64,000 nucleotides of DNA, from NCBI RefSeq assembly GCF_914271435.1, contig NZ_CAJZAI010000002.1:558001-622000 (forward strand), in the 5' to 3' direction. Under the pieces are notes generated by a model. The model worked only from the letters and a program-made list of their open reading frames with translations, made no database searches and had not been told where the DNA came from. The DNA comes from Cupriavidus laharis. GTDB lineage: Bacteria; Pseudomonadota; Gammaproteobacteria; Burkholderiales; Burkholderiaceae. A program made the translations under genes and the position numbers. Below are positions 38,241-47,428 of the stretch, piece by piece. Positions within the stretch are counted from its first letter, which is position 1. Every line of letters begins with the position of its first letter.

Positions 38241-38257
38241 CAGCACGACTGAACACC

Positions 38258-39007
38258 ATGAGCCTCTCATCCCTCTCCGGCAAGGTTGCCGTGATCCTAG
38301 GCGGCACCGGCGGCATCGGCCTGGCAACAGGCAACGCGCTGGCACAGCTTGGCACCAGCGTTGTCCTGACCGGGCGCAACCGCGGCAGCGTGGACAGCGC
38401 GGCCGCATCGCTGCCGTCCGGCAATCATCTGGGCGTGGTCGCCGAGATCGGCGACACCGCGTCGCTGAACGCGCTGGCCGCCGAAGTCAGCCACCACTAC
38501 GGGCGTGTCGACATCCTGGTCAATACCGCCGGCTTTACCCGGGCGATTCCGCACGCTGACCTCGATGCGCTAAGCGATGACCTGATCGACGAACTGTTCG
38601 CCATCAACTGGCGCGGCCAGTTCGCGGCGATCCGCGCGTTTGCGCCGCACCTGCGCGCCAATGGCGACGGGCTGGTAGTGAATGTCGGCTCCATCGCGGC
38701 GCGCACGGGCCAGGGCAGCAACGTGGCGTACTGCGCGGCCAAGGCCGGGCTGGACGTCATGGCCGTGTCGCTGGGCCGCGCGCTGGCGCCGGCCATCCGC
38801 GTGCTGAACGTCTCGCCGGGCGTGGTGGATACGGGCTTCGTGCCCGGCCGCGACGACACCTTCAACGAGCGCGCGGCCAGGACCACGCCGCTGCGCCGCA
38901 TCGGGCAGGCAGAAGACGTGGCCGATGCCATCGTCGCCTGCGCTACGTCGCTGCGCTTTGCCACGGGCACCACCATCGTCGTCGACGGCGGACGCCAGCT
39001 CGGCTGA
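38258..39007 (+). CDS. SDR-family oxidoreductase
   Basis: A 249-residue classical short-chain dehydrogenase. The cofactor motif is GGTGGIGLATG (residues 15-25), and the catalytic residues are S145, Y158 and K162 (SIAARTGQGSNVAYCAAK). NADP or NAD preference cannot be read firmly. The sequence belongs to the 3-oxoacyl-ACP reductase-like group, but its place in a dioxygenase cluster suggests reduction or dehydrogenation of a ring-derived intermediate. It precedes the BKACE gene by 29 bases. Confidence 0.85.
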   Translation: MSLSSLSGKVAVILGGTGGIGLATGNALAQLGTSVVLTGRNRGSVDSAAASLPSGNHLGVVAEIGDTASLNALAAEVSHHYGRVDILVNTAGFTRAIPHADLDALSDDLIDELFAINWRGQFAAIRAFAPHLRANGDGLVVNVGSIAARTGQGSNVAYCAAKAGLDVMAVSLGRALAPAIRVLNVSPGVVDTGFVPGRDDTFNERAARTTPLRRIGQAEDVADAIVACATSLRFATGTTIVVDGGRQLG

Positions 39008-39036
39008 TTGCTTTCCACTCTCTCGCCAACGCAACC

Positions 39037-39921
39037 ATGCACGCACGCAAGACCATCATCACCTGCGCCGTGACCGGCAATATCGTCACGCCCGAGCAGT
39101 ACCCCAACCTGCCGGTCACGCCCGCGCAGATCGCCGATGCCGCGCTGGAAGCCGCCGAAGCCGGCGCTGCCGCGGCGCACATCCATGTGCGCGATCCCGA
39201 GACCGGCCGCCCGTCGATGTTGCTCGACTACTACGCCGATGTCATCGACCGCATCCGCAAGCGCAACCGCACGCTGATCATCAACCTGACCACCGGCCCC
39301 GGCGGGCGCTTCGTGCCAAGCGAAGACGAGCCGCGCGTGGCTGCGCCGGGCACCACGCTGCTGCACCCGGCCAAGCGCGTCGAGCACATCGCCGCGCTGC
39401 GTCCCGATGTGTGCTCGCTCGACCTGAACACCATGAACTCGGGCGGCGACGTGGTCATCAACACGCCGGCCAACGTCCGCAAGATGGCGGCCGTGATCCG
39501 CGCGTCCGGGGTCATGCCGGAACTGGAGATCTTCGACTCGGGCGACCTCAACATGGCGCTGGACTTCATCCGCGAAGGCGTGCTCGACGGCCCCGGCCTG
39601 TGGACCTTCGTGCTCGGCGTGAAGTACGGCTTCGCTCCGACGCCGGAAACCATCTTCTATGCGCGCAACATGCTGCCGCCCGGCGCGCACTGGTCGGCCT
39701 TCGGCATCGGCCGCGCGGAGTTCCCGATCGTCGCGCAGGCGTGGCTCGCGGGCGGGCATGTCCGCGTGGGGCTGGAAGACAACATCTACCTGGAAAAAGG
39801 CGTGCTGGCCCCGAGCAATGCGGCGCTGGTGGCCAAGGCACGCGACATCGTCCGGTCGCTCGGCGGCGAGATTGCCTCTCCGCAGGAAGCGCGCCGCGTG
39901 CTCGGCCTGCGCGAGGCCTGA
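39037..39921 (+). CDS. BKACE-family beta-keto acid cleavage enzyme (DUF849)
   Basis: A 294-residue TIM-barrel enzyme of the 3-keto-5-aminohexanoate cleavage enzyme family. It uses Zn to react a beta-keto acid with acetyl-CoA, giving acetoacetate and a new acyl-CoA. The metal-site histidines are in AAAHIHVRDPETGRPS (residues 46-61), and LNTMNSGGDVVINTP and FDSGDLNMAL match the family. Within this cluster the obvious beta-keto acid is 3-oxoadipate, formed if maleylacetate is reduced. Cleavage would yield acetoacetate and succinyl-CoA. That substrate is inferred. Confidence 0.88.
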   Translation: MHARKTIITCAVTGNIVTPEQYPNLPVTPAQIADAALEAAEAGAAAAHIHVRDPETGRPSMLLDYYADVIDRIRKRNRTLIINLTTGPGGRFVPSEDEPRVAAPGTTLLHPAKRVEHIAALRPDVCSLDLNTMNSGGDVVINTPANVRKMAAVIRASGVMPELEIFDSGDLNMALDFIREGVLDGPGLWTFVLGVKYGFAPTPETIFYARNMLPPGAHWSAFGIGRAEFPIVAQAWLAGGHVRVGLEDNIYLEKGVLAPSNAALVAKARDIVRSLGGEIASPQEARRVLGLREA

Positions 39922-39963
39922 AACCGACCATGCACAACACAAGACACTGAGAAGGAAGACACC

Positions 39964-40941
39964 ATGAACATGATTCGCGTCAGCGAGAAGGCCGCAGGCA
40001 TCGACAGCCTGCAACTGGAACTGGTGGGCGCACCGCGCCCGGAAGCCGTCGACGGCCAGTGCGTGATCGAAGTGGCCAGCGCCGGCGTCAACCCCAGCGA
40101 TGTCAAGGCCACCCTCGGCCTGATGCCGCATGCGGTGTGGCCGCGCACGCCCGGTCGCGACTACGCGGGCACGGTGGTCGACGGCCCGAACGGCCTGGTC
40201 GGCCTGCAGGTATGGGGCAGCGGCGGCGAGCTGGGCATCCGCCGCGACGGCACGCACGGCAAGTACCTGCGGGTGGCTGCGCAGTCGGTGCGCGAAAAGC
40301 CGTCCACGCTGTCGCTGCTCGAAGCGGGCGCGGTCGGTGTGCCGTTCATCACCGCCTATGAAGGCCTGCGCCGTGCGGGCATGCCGAAGCCGGGCAGCAT
40401 CGTGCTGGTCTGCGGCGGCAACGGCAAGGTCGGCCAGGCGACCATCCAGATCGCCACGGCGCTGGGCGCGCGCGTGCTCGCCGTGGAGCGTACCGCGGAG
40501 GCCTACCGCGGCCACGCCAGCGCACCGGTGCGCATGATCGACGCCAGCAGCGAATCCATTGCCGCAGTGGTGCGCGACGAGACCGACGGCCATGGCGCCG
40601 ACATCGTCTACAACACCGTCGGCAGCCCGTACTTCGAGCAGGCCAACCAGGCCATGGCGATCGGTGCCGCCCAGATCTTCATCTCCACCATCGAGCGCCC
40701 GGTGCCGTTCGACATCTTCACGTTCTACCGCGGCCAGCACACCTACGTGGGCGTGGACACACTGGCACTGGACAGCAGCGCGTGCGCGGGCATCCTCGAC
40801 CAGCTTGCGCCGATGTTCACCTCCGGCGCGCTGAAGCCCTTCCCGGTGCTGCCCGAGTACACCTATGCGCTGGCCGATGCCGCCGACGCCTACCGCGCGG
40901 TGCTGCAGGGCGCGACCGAGCGCGTGGTGCTCAAGCCATGA
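39964..40941 (+). CDS. MDR-family reductase (quinone oxidoreductase type)
   Basis: A 325-residue medium-chain dehydrogenase/reductase. The Rossmann core reads VLVCGGNGKVGQATIQIATALGARVLAVER. The structural-zinc cysteines of true alcohol dehydrogenases are missing, so a zinc-free enoyl/quinone reductase type is likely. In this cluster it could reduce the double bond of maleylacetate in place of the usual iron-type maleylacetate reductase, which is not present. That is a hypothesis. The stop overlaps the next gene as ATGA. Confidence 0.85.
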   Translation: MNMIRVSEKAAGIDSLQLELVGAPRPEAVDGQCVIEVASAGVNPSDVKATLGLMPHAVWPRTPGRDYAGTVVDGPNGLVGLQVWGSGGELGIRRDGTHGKYLRVAAQSVREKPSTLSLLEAGAVGVPFITAYEGLRRAGMPKPGSIVLVCGGNGKVGQATIQIATALGARVLAVERTAEAYRGHASAPVRMIDASSESIAAVVRDETDGHGADIVYNTVGSPYFEQANQAMAIGAAQIFISTIERPVPFDIFTFYRGQHTYVGVDTLALDSSACAGILDQLAPMFTSGALKPFPVLPEYTYALADAADAYRAVLQGATERVVLKP

Positions 40942-41279
40942 ATACGACCCGCTTCGCCCAGGCGCCGGCGTACTTTCCTCCCAACCACGACGGCATGCAT
41001 TGCCTGCGCCTGCAGGGCCATGAGGCCGGGCCGTCCGAGTCGTTGTGGCTGGGGGTGTCGGTGCTGCTGCCCGGCGGACATACCAGCATGGATGCATCCG
41101 CCGTCGAGAAGTACTACGTCGTGCTTGAAGGCGAAGTCTGCATCCGCACGCCGGATGAGTCCGTGACGCTGCAGCAGTTCGACTCGGTGCGGCTTGCACC
41201 GTGTGAAGCGCGGCAGGTGTCAAACCCGGGCAACCGCCCCGCAATGCTGCTGCTGGCCATGCCTTACCCGAAGGCCTGA
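40938..41279 (+). CDS. Small cupin-domain protein
   Basis: A 113-residue single-domain cupin. The first motif is degenerate (SVLLPGGHTSMDASAVEKYYVVLEGE) with one clear His, and the second is SVRLAPCEARQVSNPG. A metal is therefore possible but not assured. It overlaps the MDR gene by four bases and so is co-translated with it. A role as isomerase, decarboxylase or accessory protein in the same pathway is plausible but not shown. Confidence 0.78.
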   Translation: MNTTRFAQAPAYFPPNHDGMHCLRLQGHEAGPSESLWLGVSVLLPGGHTSMDASAVEKYYVVLEGEVCIRTPDESVTLQQFDSVRLAPCEARQVSNPGNRPAMLLLAMPYPKA

Positions 41280-41393
41280 GCCGGCAGCCATACCAGGCAG
41301 TACGCAGTATCCGGCGCCATGGCATGGCGCCGTCCCCGCGCATCGCGGGGATTCTCTTCCATAACAAACATCACAGGTAGGGGAGACAAACCC

Positions 41394-42494
41394 ATGAAAC
41401 GCGTTCCCATGCGCAGTGCAGCCCTGGTCGTGGCCACATGCTGCCTGGCCGGCGAGGCCGCGGCGCAGTCGTCGGTCACGGTCTATGGCCGCATCAACAC
41501 GGCGCTCGAGTATTCCAACGCCACCACCGCCACCGACGGCACGCACCTTGGCGGCGCCGGCAGGCTGACCAACAACCGCTCGGTGTTCGGACTGCGGGGT
41601 GAAGAAGGGCTCGGCGGCACGCTCAAGGCCATCTGGCAGATCGAAAGCAATGTCTCGCTCGATACGGGCCAGGGGCAGATCGCCGGACGCAACGATCGCA
41701 TCGGACTGCAGGGCAAGGCCGGTACCTTCTTCATGGGACACTGGCAAACGCCGTACACCGAAGCGACGAAGGGCTACGATCCCTACTACCCGACCACCGC
41801 CGGCTACATGGCGCTGATCGGCAACGGCTCCGCCTCCAGCAGCGACAACGTCCAGGACACCAGTTCGTTCGACCGGCGGCAGAAGAACCTCATCGTCTAC
41901 CAGACGCCGTCGCTGGCCGGCTTCAGCGGCGCCGCGGCCTGGGGCATCAACGAAGAAAAGCTCACGGTGCCGCGCAATCCCGGCCTGTACTCGTTCTCGG
42001 CTGCATACGACAACGGCCCGCTCAATGTCGCGCTGGCTTATGAGATCCACCAGCACTACCAGACCGCGGGCCGCAACGACGACGCGATGAAGGCGGGCCT
42101 CTCGTACCGGTTCCCGAGCACCACCGTCGCGCTGCTGTACGAGCGCCTGCACTACCGCACCGCGACCGGCGACCTGACCCGCAACGGCTACTACGCGTCG
42201 CTCGTGCAGAAGCTGGGGCCAGGCAGCGTGAAGGTGGGCTTCGCGCTGGCCAGCAACGGCGCCGGCAGCGCCACCGAGACCGTCGGCTTCTTCCGCAGCG
42301 GCTCCGAGACCGGCGCCACGCAGATCACAGTCGGCTACGACTACCCGCTGTCCAAGCGCACCGCGCTGTACGCCTACTACAGCCGCATCAACAACAAGAA
42401 GAACGCGATCTACGACTTCGCCATCAACGAACTCGGCGTGAGCGCCGGTGCCGACCCGCAGACCTTTGCGCTCGGCATGCGCCATTCCTTCTGA
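41394..42494 (+). CDS. Outer-membrane porin (betaproteobacterial type)
   Basis: A 366-residue porin with a Sec signal (cleavage near AAAQSS, about residue 25), the opening SSVTVYGRINTALEYS, the barrel motif NNRSVFGLRGEEGLGG, and a C-terminal beta strand ending in Phe (GMRHSF). The start ATG 41394 follows GGGGAGA. Predicted to form a 16-stranded trimer. Its place between catabolic enzymes and a TctC protein suggests uptake of the cluster's aromatic or carboxylate substrate. Confidence 0.9.
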   Translation: MKRVPMRSAALVVATCCLAGEAAAQSSVTVYGRINTALEYSNATTATDGTHLGGAGRLTNNRSVFGLRGEEGLGGTLKAIWQIESNVSLDTGQGQIAGRNDRIGLQGKAGTFFMGHWQTPYTEATKGYDPYYPTTAGYMALIGNGSASSSDNVQDTSSFDRRQKNLIVYQTPSLAGFSGAAAWGINEEKLTVPRNPGLYSFSAAYDNGPLNVALAYEIHQHYQTAGRNDDAMKAGLSYRFPSTTVALLYERLHYRTATGDLTRNGYYASLVQKLGPGSVKVGFALASNGAGSATETVGFFRSGSETGATQITVGYDYPLSKRTALYAYYSRINNKKNAIYDFAINELGVSAGADPQTFALGMRHSF

Positions 42495-42519
42495 ATCCCT
42501 GGCTGTGAGGAGACCTACG

Positions 42520-43521
42520 ATGCACCGCCCCCTTCGTCGCAAGACCCTGCGCGCCCTGTTCACGCTGCCCGCCGCCGCACTGGCCGTGCTGGCCGCGGCC
42601 CCGCCTGCCATGGCGCAACCGCAATACCCGGCCAAGCCGATCCGCCTCGTGGTGCCGTTCTCGGCCGGCAGCGCCACCGACATCCTGGCCCGCATCATCG
42701 GGACAAAGATGGGACAAAACGCCGGCTACCAGATCATCGTCGACAATCGTCCCGGCGCCGGCGGCACGGTGGGCGCCACCGGCGTGGCCAAGGCCACGCC
42801 AGACGGCTACACGCTGATCCTGGTCTCGGTCGGGCATGCCATCAACGCCACGCTGTACCCGAAGCTTGCCTATGACACGGTCAAGGACTTTGCGCCGGTG
42901 TCGCTGGTGGCGAGCGTGCCGAACGTGCTGGTGGTGAATGCCGCCAGCAAATACAACTCCGTGCGCGGCATCGTCGCCGCGGCCAAGGCAAACCCGGGCG
43001 CCATGAACTTCGACTCGGCCGGCTCGGGCAGCTCTACGCACCTGAGCGGCGAGATGTTCAAGATGCAGGCCGGCATCGACGTCGTCCACATTCCGTACAA
43101 AGGCACGGGCGAAGCGCTCACCGACGTGATGGCCGGCCGCGGCGACATGATGTTCGCGCCGACGGTATCGGCCATGCCGTTCGTGCGGCAGGGCAAGCTC
43201 AGGGCCCTGGCCGTGACCACGGCGAAGCGGACCGGCTCGCTGCCCGACATTCCCACCGTGGCGGAGTCCGGGCTGCCGGGGTATGCCTTCGATTCGTGGT
43301 TCGGCATCCTGGCGCCAGCCGGCACGCCTAAGGAGATCGTCGACACGCTCAATGCCGAGATCGGCAAGGCGCTGGCCGCGCCCGACGTCAGGGAAAAGCT
43401 GGCGGTACAGGGCGCCGAACCCAGGACCTCGACGCCGCAGGAGTTTGCCAGCTATATCCAGGCGGAGATCGGCAAGCTTGCACCGATCGTCAGGCAGTCG
43501 GGCGTCAAGGGCGGCCAGTAG
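42520..43521 (+). CDS. Tripartite tricarboxylate transporter binding protein (Bug/TctC)
   Basis: A 333-residue periplasmic binding protein with a signal peptide (cleavage about AMAQPQ) and the Bug motifs PAKPIRLVVPFSAGSATD, ENRPGAGG-like VDNRPGAGGTVGATGVAKA, and DGYTLILVSVGHA. No tctA or tctB membrane genes are adjacent, as is common for orphan Bug proteins in Burkholderiales. GAGGAGA precedes the ATG at 42520. It probably binds a carboxylate entering this cluster. Confidence 0.9.
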   Translation: MHRPLRRKTLRALFTLPAAALAVLAAAPPAMAQPQYPAKPIRLVVPFSAGSATDILARIIGTKMGQNAGYQIIVDNRPGAGGTVGATGVAKATPDGYTLILVSVGHAINATLYPKLAYDTVKDFAPVSLVASVPNVLVVNAASKYNSVRGIVAAAKANPGAMNFDSAGSGSSTHLSGEMFKMQAGIDVVHIPYKGTGEALTDVMAGRGDMMFAPTVSAMPFVRQGKLRALAVTTAKRTGSLPDIPTVAESGLPGYAFDSWFGILAPAGTPKEIVDTLNAEIGKALAAPDVREKLAVQGAEPRTSTPQEFASYIQAEIGKLAPIVRQSGVKGGQ

Positions 43522-43616
43522 CGCGCCACGGCGGGCGGCGGCGGCCCCGTGCCTTAGAATGGCGTATTCCCAATCCGCCCAGCGCCCCAGGCGCCGCCGC
43601 CCCGCTTTCCGCCGAC

Positions 43617-44654
43617 ATGCCCGAGCGCAAACGCCTGACCCTCAAAGACCTGGCCGCCGAGATCAATGTGCATTACTCGACGGTGTCGCGCGTGATGAAC
43701 CCGGCCACGCGGCACCTGGTGGCGGACGACGTGGCGGCACGCGTGCTTGCGCTGGCCGACGAGCGCGGCTTCCGGCCCAACCGCATCGCCGCAGGCTTGC
43801 GCACGCAGCGCTCGGGCCTGGTCGGCGTGGTGCTGCCCGATATCGCCAACCCGGTGTTCCCGCCCATCCTCGCCGGCATTGAAGCGGTACTGGCCCAGCA
43901 GGGCTACGTCCCGCTCGTGGTCAATGCCGGCACCGACAAGGCGCGCCAGCGCTTCGTCATCGACCAGATGCTCGGGCGCCAGGTCGAAGGCCTGGTGCTG
44001 GCTACCGCAGAGCGCGACGACCCCATCCTCGACTACTGCGTCGCCCAGCGCATTCCCGTGGTCATGGTGAACCGCGGCGAAGACACCGGACGCGCATCAT
44101 GCGTGGTCAGTGACAGCCTGCTGGCCATGCGCCTGACCGTGGACCACCTGGTCGGGCTCGGGCACCGCCACATCGGCCATATTGCGGGGCCGTCCACGCT
44201 GTCGACCGGCTTCCTGCGCCGCGAGGGCTTCGTCCAGGCCGTGCGGCGCCATCGCCTGCGGCGCGAGCAATGGCAGGTGATCGAAGCCGCCAGCTATTCA
44301 CGCGAAGCCGGCCGGGAGGCCTGCGCGCAGCTGCTGGCCGACTTCCCCGGCATGACCGCCATCGCCGCCGGCAATGACCTGATCGCCATGGGCTGCTATG
44401 ACTGCCTGCGCGCCAGCGGCCTGCGCTGCCCCGAGGACATCTCGGTGATCGGCCACAACGACATGCCGTTCGTCGATGCGCTGACGCCGCCGCTGACCAC
44501 GGTGCGCATTGCCGTCCATGAGATGGGCGAGGAAGCGGCGAAGCTGCTGCTCAGGAAAATCAGCCAACCGGACGCCGATGCGGTGACGGTCGAGCTGACG
44601 CCGGAACTGATCGTGCGCGGGTCGACGGCGGAGCCGGCTGCCCACGCCAGGTAA
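43617..44654 (+). CDS. LacI-family repressor of the hydroxyquinol-type cluster
   Basis: A 345-residue LacI-family protein: headpiece LTLKDLAAEINVHYSTVSRVMN (residues 7-28, read as LTLKDLAAEI then NVHYSTVSRVMN), hinge GLRTQRSG, and a periplasmic-binding-type effector domain from about 62. It is the last gene of the cluster and starts 96 bases after the TctC gene. The operators GCAAACGTTTGC at the cluster promoter fit its family. The effector is probably the pathway substrate, unknown. Confidence 0.88.
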   Translation: MPERKRLTLKDLAAEINVHYSTVSRVMNPATRHLVADDVAARVLALADERGFRPNRIAAGLRTQRSGLVGVVLPDIANPVFPPILAGIEAVLAQQGYVPLVVNAGTDKARQRFVIDQMLGRQVEGLVLATAERDDPILDYCVAQRIPVVMVNRGEDTGRASCVVSDSLLAMRLTVDHLVGLGHRHIGHIAGPSTLSTGFLRREGFVQAVRRHRLRREQWQVIEAASYSREAGREACAQLLADFPGMTAIAAGNDLIAMGCYDCLRASGLRCPEDISVIGHNDMPFVDALTPPLTTVRIAVHEMGEEAAKLLLRKISQPDADAVTVELTPELIVRGSTAEPAAHAR

Positions 44655-44675
44655 GGCGATGGCCGCGGCGGACGA

Positions 44676-45146
44676 TCAGCCTTGCGCCGGCATGCGCTTG
44701 CGCAGCAGGTACTTCTGCCAGCCCTCCATCACGCAGACATCGTTCTGGTTGCGCACTTCGGTGCGCATCACCAGCACGCCGGTGGTACGTCCCGGGATCA
44801 GCTCGCTGACGGTCAGGCTGCTGTAAAGCGTATCGCCAACGTAGACCGGCGCCAGGAAGCGGCTGCCCTGTTCAATGAAGGCCTTCAGCGATTCTTCCAC
44901 CATGTGCGGGAACAGGCCAGCGCCTGCCGCCGTCTGGATCAGCACCTGGTAGCCATGTGCGAGCATGTGCGGCATGCCGCGGGCACGGCAGTACTCCACG
45001 TCATAGTGCACCGGATGGTTGTCGCCGCTGGCAAGCTGGAACGCGGCGAACAGCGCGTCGGTCATGGTGCGGGACGGCAGGTTCATGCGCTCGCCGACCT
45101 CGAAGTCTTCGAAGTAGCGCTGCGGGCATAGCTGGTATTTGTTCAT
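44676..45146 (-). CDS. MaoC-family hydratase
   Basis: A 156-residue hot-dog-fold hydratase. The catalytic motif region is ASGDNHPVHYDVEYCRARG (Asp and His pair), with the start at 45146 (MNKYQLCPQRYFEDFEVGE) after the gap to the tctC gene. The family adds water to enoyl-CoAs such as crotonyl-, mesaconyl- or methylmalyl-type intermediates. It follows tctC on the same strand, so the pair probably handles one imported acid, perhaps activated by the CoA transferase at 47429. Confidence 0.82.
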   Translation of the reverse strand: MNKYQLCPQRYFEDFEVGERMNLPSRTMTDALFAAFQLASGDNHPVHYDVEYCRARGMPHMLAHGYQVLIQTAAGAGLFPHMVEESLKAFIEQGSRFLAPVYVGDTLYSSLTVSELIPGRTTGVLVMRTEVRNQNDVCVMEGWQKYLLRKRMPAQG

Positions 45147-45187
45147 TGGTGATGGCTCCGGTCTGTCGTGATGTCTGTTGGTCGGCT

Positions 45188-46165
45188 TCAGTCCGCCTTC
45201 ATGTTGGCCGCGGTGGCGACCGGCGTCCACTTGGCGATCTCCGCACGGAGGAACTGTCCAAGGGCTTCCGGCGTCGGCTTCGGTTCGAGGATCAGCCCCA
45301 GTTCATTGGCCTTCGCCTGCAGCGCGGGCTCATGCAAGGTCTGGCCAAGCGTCTCGGACAGCTTCCGGACGATCTCCGGCGAGATCTTCGCGGGGGCGAA
45401 CACGGCGTTCCACGTATAGGCCTCGTAGCCGGGCACCGCCTCGGCAATCGCCGGGCTGTCGACGGTCTGCGGCAGGCGCTTTGACATGGATGTGGCCAGC
45501 AGCCGCACCGTGCCGGAGCGAACCTGCGCGAGGCCCGTCGGCGCGCTGTCGAGCATGAATTCCACATGGCCGCCGATCAGGTCCGCCATGGCCGGCGCGC
45601 TGCCGCGGTACGGCACATGGACGGCCTTGGTGCCGGCCTTGTAGTTCAGCAGTTCCGCGCCCAGGTGCGGTGCACTGCCAACGCCGGCGGAACTGTAGTT
45701 GACCTTGCCCGGATGCGCCTTCAGGTAGGCGATGAACTCGCCCAGCGTCTGCGCGGGAACGGACTTGTTGACCACCAGCACCAGCGGCGCGCGCGCGGCC
45801 AGGCCCACCGGGGCGAAGTCCTCGATCGTGCGATACGGCAGCGAGGCATGGATGCTCGGATTGACCGCGTGGGCCACCGTGGTCAGCAACAGCGTGTAGC
45901 CATCCGGCGCGGCCTTGGACACATACTCGGTGCCGACGATGGTGCCGGCGCCGGTGCGGTTCTCGACCACCACCTGGGCCTTGAGCTGGCGGCTCCAGCT
46001 TGCCGCCAGTGACCGCGCGAATGTGTCGGTGGGGCCCCCGGCAGCGTACGGCACCACCAGCCGGATCGGGCGTGCAGGATAGTCGGATTGCGCGGCTGCG
46101 GGCGCCACCGCGCCCAGCAGGGCCAGGCCGAGCACTGTGGCGAACCTGGAAAGGGAAGGAATCAT
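45188..46165 (-). CDS. Bug/TctC-type binding protein
   Basis: A 325-residue periplasmic binding protein with a signal peptide (SRFATVLGLALLGAVAPAAA) and Bug motifs YPARPIRLVVPYAAGGPTD, NRTGAGTIVGTEYV and PDGYTLLLTTVAHA. It is a paralogue of the TctC protein at 42520 but clearly distinct. Start ATG 46165 follows GGAGACATCG-type sequence. It is transcribed with maoC, opposite to the LysR gene at 46374. Confidence 0.9.
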   Translation of the reverse strand: MIPSLSRFATVLGLALLGAVAPAAAQSDYPARPIRLVVPYAAGGPTDTFARSLAASWSRQLKAQVVVENRTGAGTIVGTEYVSKAAPDGYTLLLTTVAHAVNPSIHASLPYRTIEDFAPVGLAARAPLVLVVNKSVPAQTLGEFIAYLKAHPGKVNYSSAGVGSAPHLGAELLNYKAGTKAVHVPYRGSAPAMADLIGGHVEFMLDSAPTGLAQVRSGTVRLLATSMSKRLPQTVDSPAIAEAVPGYEAYTWNAVFAPAKISPEIVRKLSETLGQTLHEPALQAKANELGLILEPKPTPEALGQFLRAEIAKWTPVATAANMKAD

Positions 46166-46292
46166 GTCGATGTCTCCGTCTTGTTGTCTGGCGTTCGCAT
46201 GGCAGGTGTGCAAGGGCATCCCCGGGCGGTGCGAGCGGAAAATATAGAATCGGGAGCATCGGACAGGCCAGTCGAAAGGTACTGGGGGTCCC

Positions 46293-46307
46293 TTAGAAGA
46301 ATTCTAA
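46293..46307. promoter_or_regulatory. LysR-type box in the tctC/lysR divergent region
   Basis: TTAGAAGAATTCTAA has perfect six-base arms around GAA and contains the T-N11-A core of LysR boxes (46294-46306). It lies 67 bases before the LysR start and about 128 bases before tctC, where such a regulator would bind. Confidence 0.5.
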
Positions 46308-46373
46308 ATGCGCTGTGCGGCAAGGCTTTGCGGGCCGCCTGGCCCGCAAAGTCGCCACTGACCGGAGACAGAT

Positions 46374-47267
46374 TTGCGATTCGAACTGACAGACCTGCGC
46401 GTGTTCCTGGCGATCGCAGAGGCCAAGAGCCTGACCGCCGGCGCGTCGGATGTGCACCTGACCGCACCCTCGGCGAGCTATCGCCTGAAAAACCTCGAAC
46501 AGGCCGTGGGCGTGCCCTTGTTCCGGCGCACGCAGAAGGGCATGGCCCTCACCGCTGCCGGCGAGACCATGTTGCGCCATGCGCGGACCATCCTCGACAA
46601 CGTCGAACGGCTGCAGGCCGACATGAAGCGCCATACCGACGGCATCGAAGGCCACGTGCGCGTGCATGCGAACAGCAGCACCATGAGCAGCCTGCCCGCT
46701 GCGCTCAGCCGCTTCCTGGCCGCCTACCCTAACGTCAACGTCGATCTCGAGGAACACCTGAGCGAGGAAAGCGTGCGCGCGGTGCTGGAACAGCGCGCCG
46801 ATATCGGCCTGGTGGCCGGCGCCATCGACATGCGCGGACTCGAATCGATCCGCTACGGCGAAGACGAGCTGCTGTTCGTGGCCCCACCCCGGCATCCGCT
46901 TGGCATGCACGAACGCGTGTCGCTGACGCAGGCGCTGCAGTATGACCTGGTGTCGATCGGCAGCCGCAGCAGCAACTTCCTGTTCCTGAAGGAGATGGCG
47001 ACGCGCGCGGGCATGGAGCCCCGCGTCAGGGTGCATGCGGCGAATTTCCCGGCGGTCATCCGCTGCGTGCAGGAAGGCGCGGGCATTTCGCTGGTGCCGC
47101 GCTCGGTTGCCGATCCGGCGATCGCGCAAGGGGTGGTGGAAGGCGTGGCGCTGGATGAGCCGTGGGCCCGGCGCGAGCAGCGCATTGTCGTGCGCAGCCA
47201 GGAGGATCTGCCGGGCTATGCGCGGGCGTTCATCCGGTTTGTGGCGGAGTCGGGGGAAACTGGCTGA
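46374..47267 (+). CDS. LysR-family regulator (TTG start)
   Basis: A 297-residue LysR-type regulator: helix-turn-helix at about 6-65 (VFLAIAEAKSLTAGASDVHL, APSASYRLKNLEQAVGVPLF) followed by an effector domain. The start is TTG at 46374, with CCGGAGA about eight bases before it; no ATG gives a full DNA-binding domain. Divergent from tctC-maoC and 161 bases upstream of the CoA-transferase gene, so it probably controls both. Confidence 0.85.
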   Translation: MRFELTDLRVFLAIAEAKSLTAGASDVHLTAPSASYRLKNLEQAVGVPLFRRTQKGMALTAAGETMLRHARTILDNVERLQADMKRHTDGIEGHVRVHANSSTMSSLPAALSRFLAAYPNVNVDLEEHLSEESVRAVLEQRADIGLVAGAIDMRGLESIRYGEDELLFVAPPRHPLGMHERVSLTQALQYDLVSIGSRSSNFLFLKEMATRAGMEPRVRVHAANFPAVIRCVQEGAGISLVPRSVADPAIAQGVVEGVALDEPWARREQRIVVRSQEDLPGYARAFIRFVAESGETG

Positions 47268-47428
47268 CGGCCTGATCAGATTGCCGACTGCGTTCCCCTC
47301 TCCCACGCCAGTGGGAAAGGGGAGAAGCCGACCGTTAGACACCCTCGAACCCCGCTTAGGAAATCTCGACTGGCCGCGGCACCCGCGCGGTTCCTATACT
47401 CGGCCGACTCGAATCCCAGGAACCCGCC

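Noticed and set aside
38497-41367. A 956-codon open frame on the minus strand
   Set aside because: It runs antisense to SDR, BKACE, MDR and cupin genes, all with clear domains. Its translation is low-complexity Arg/His/Val text typical of GC-rich shadows.
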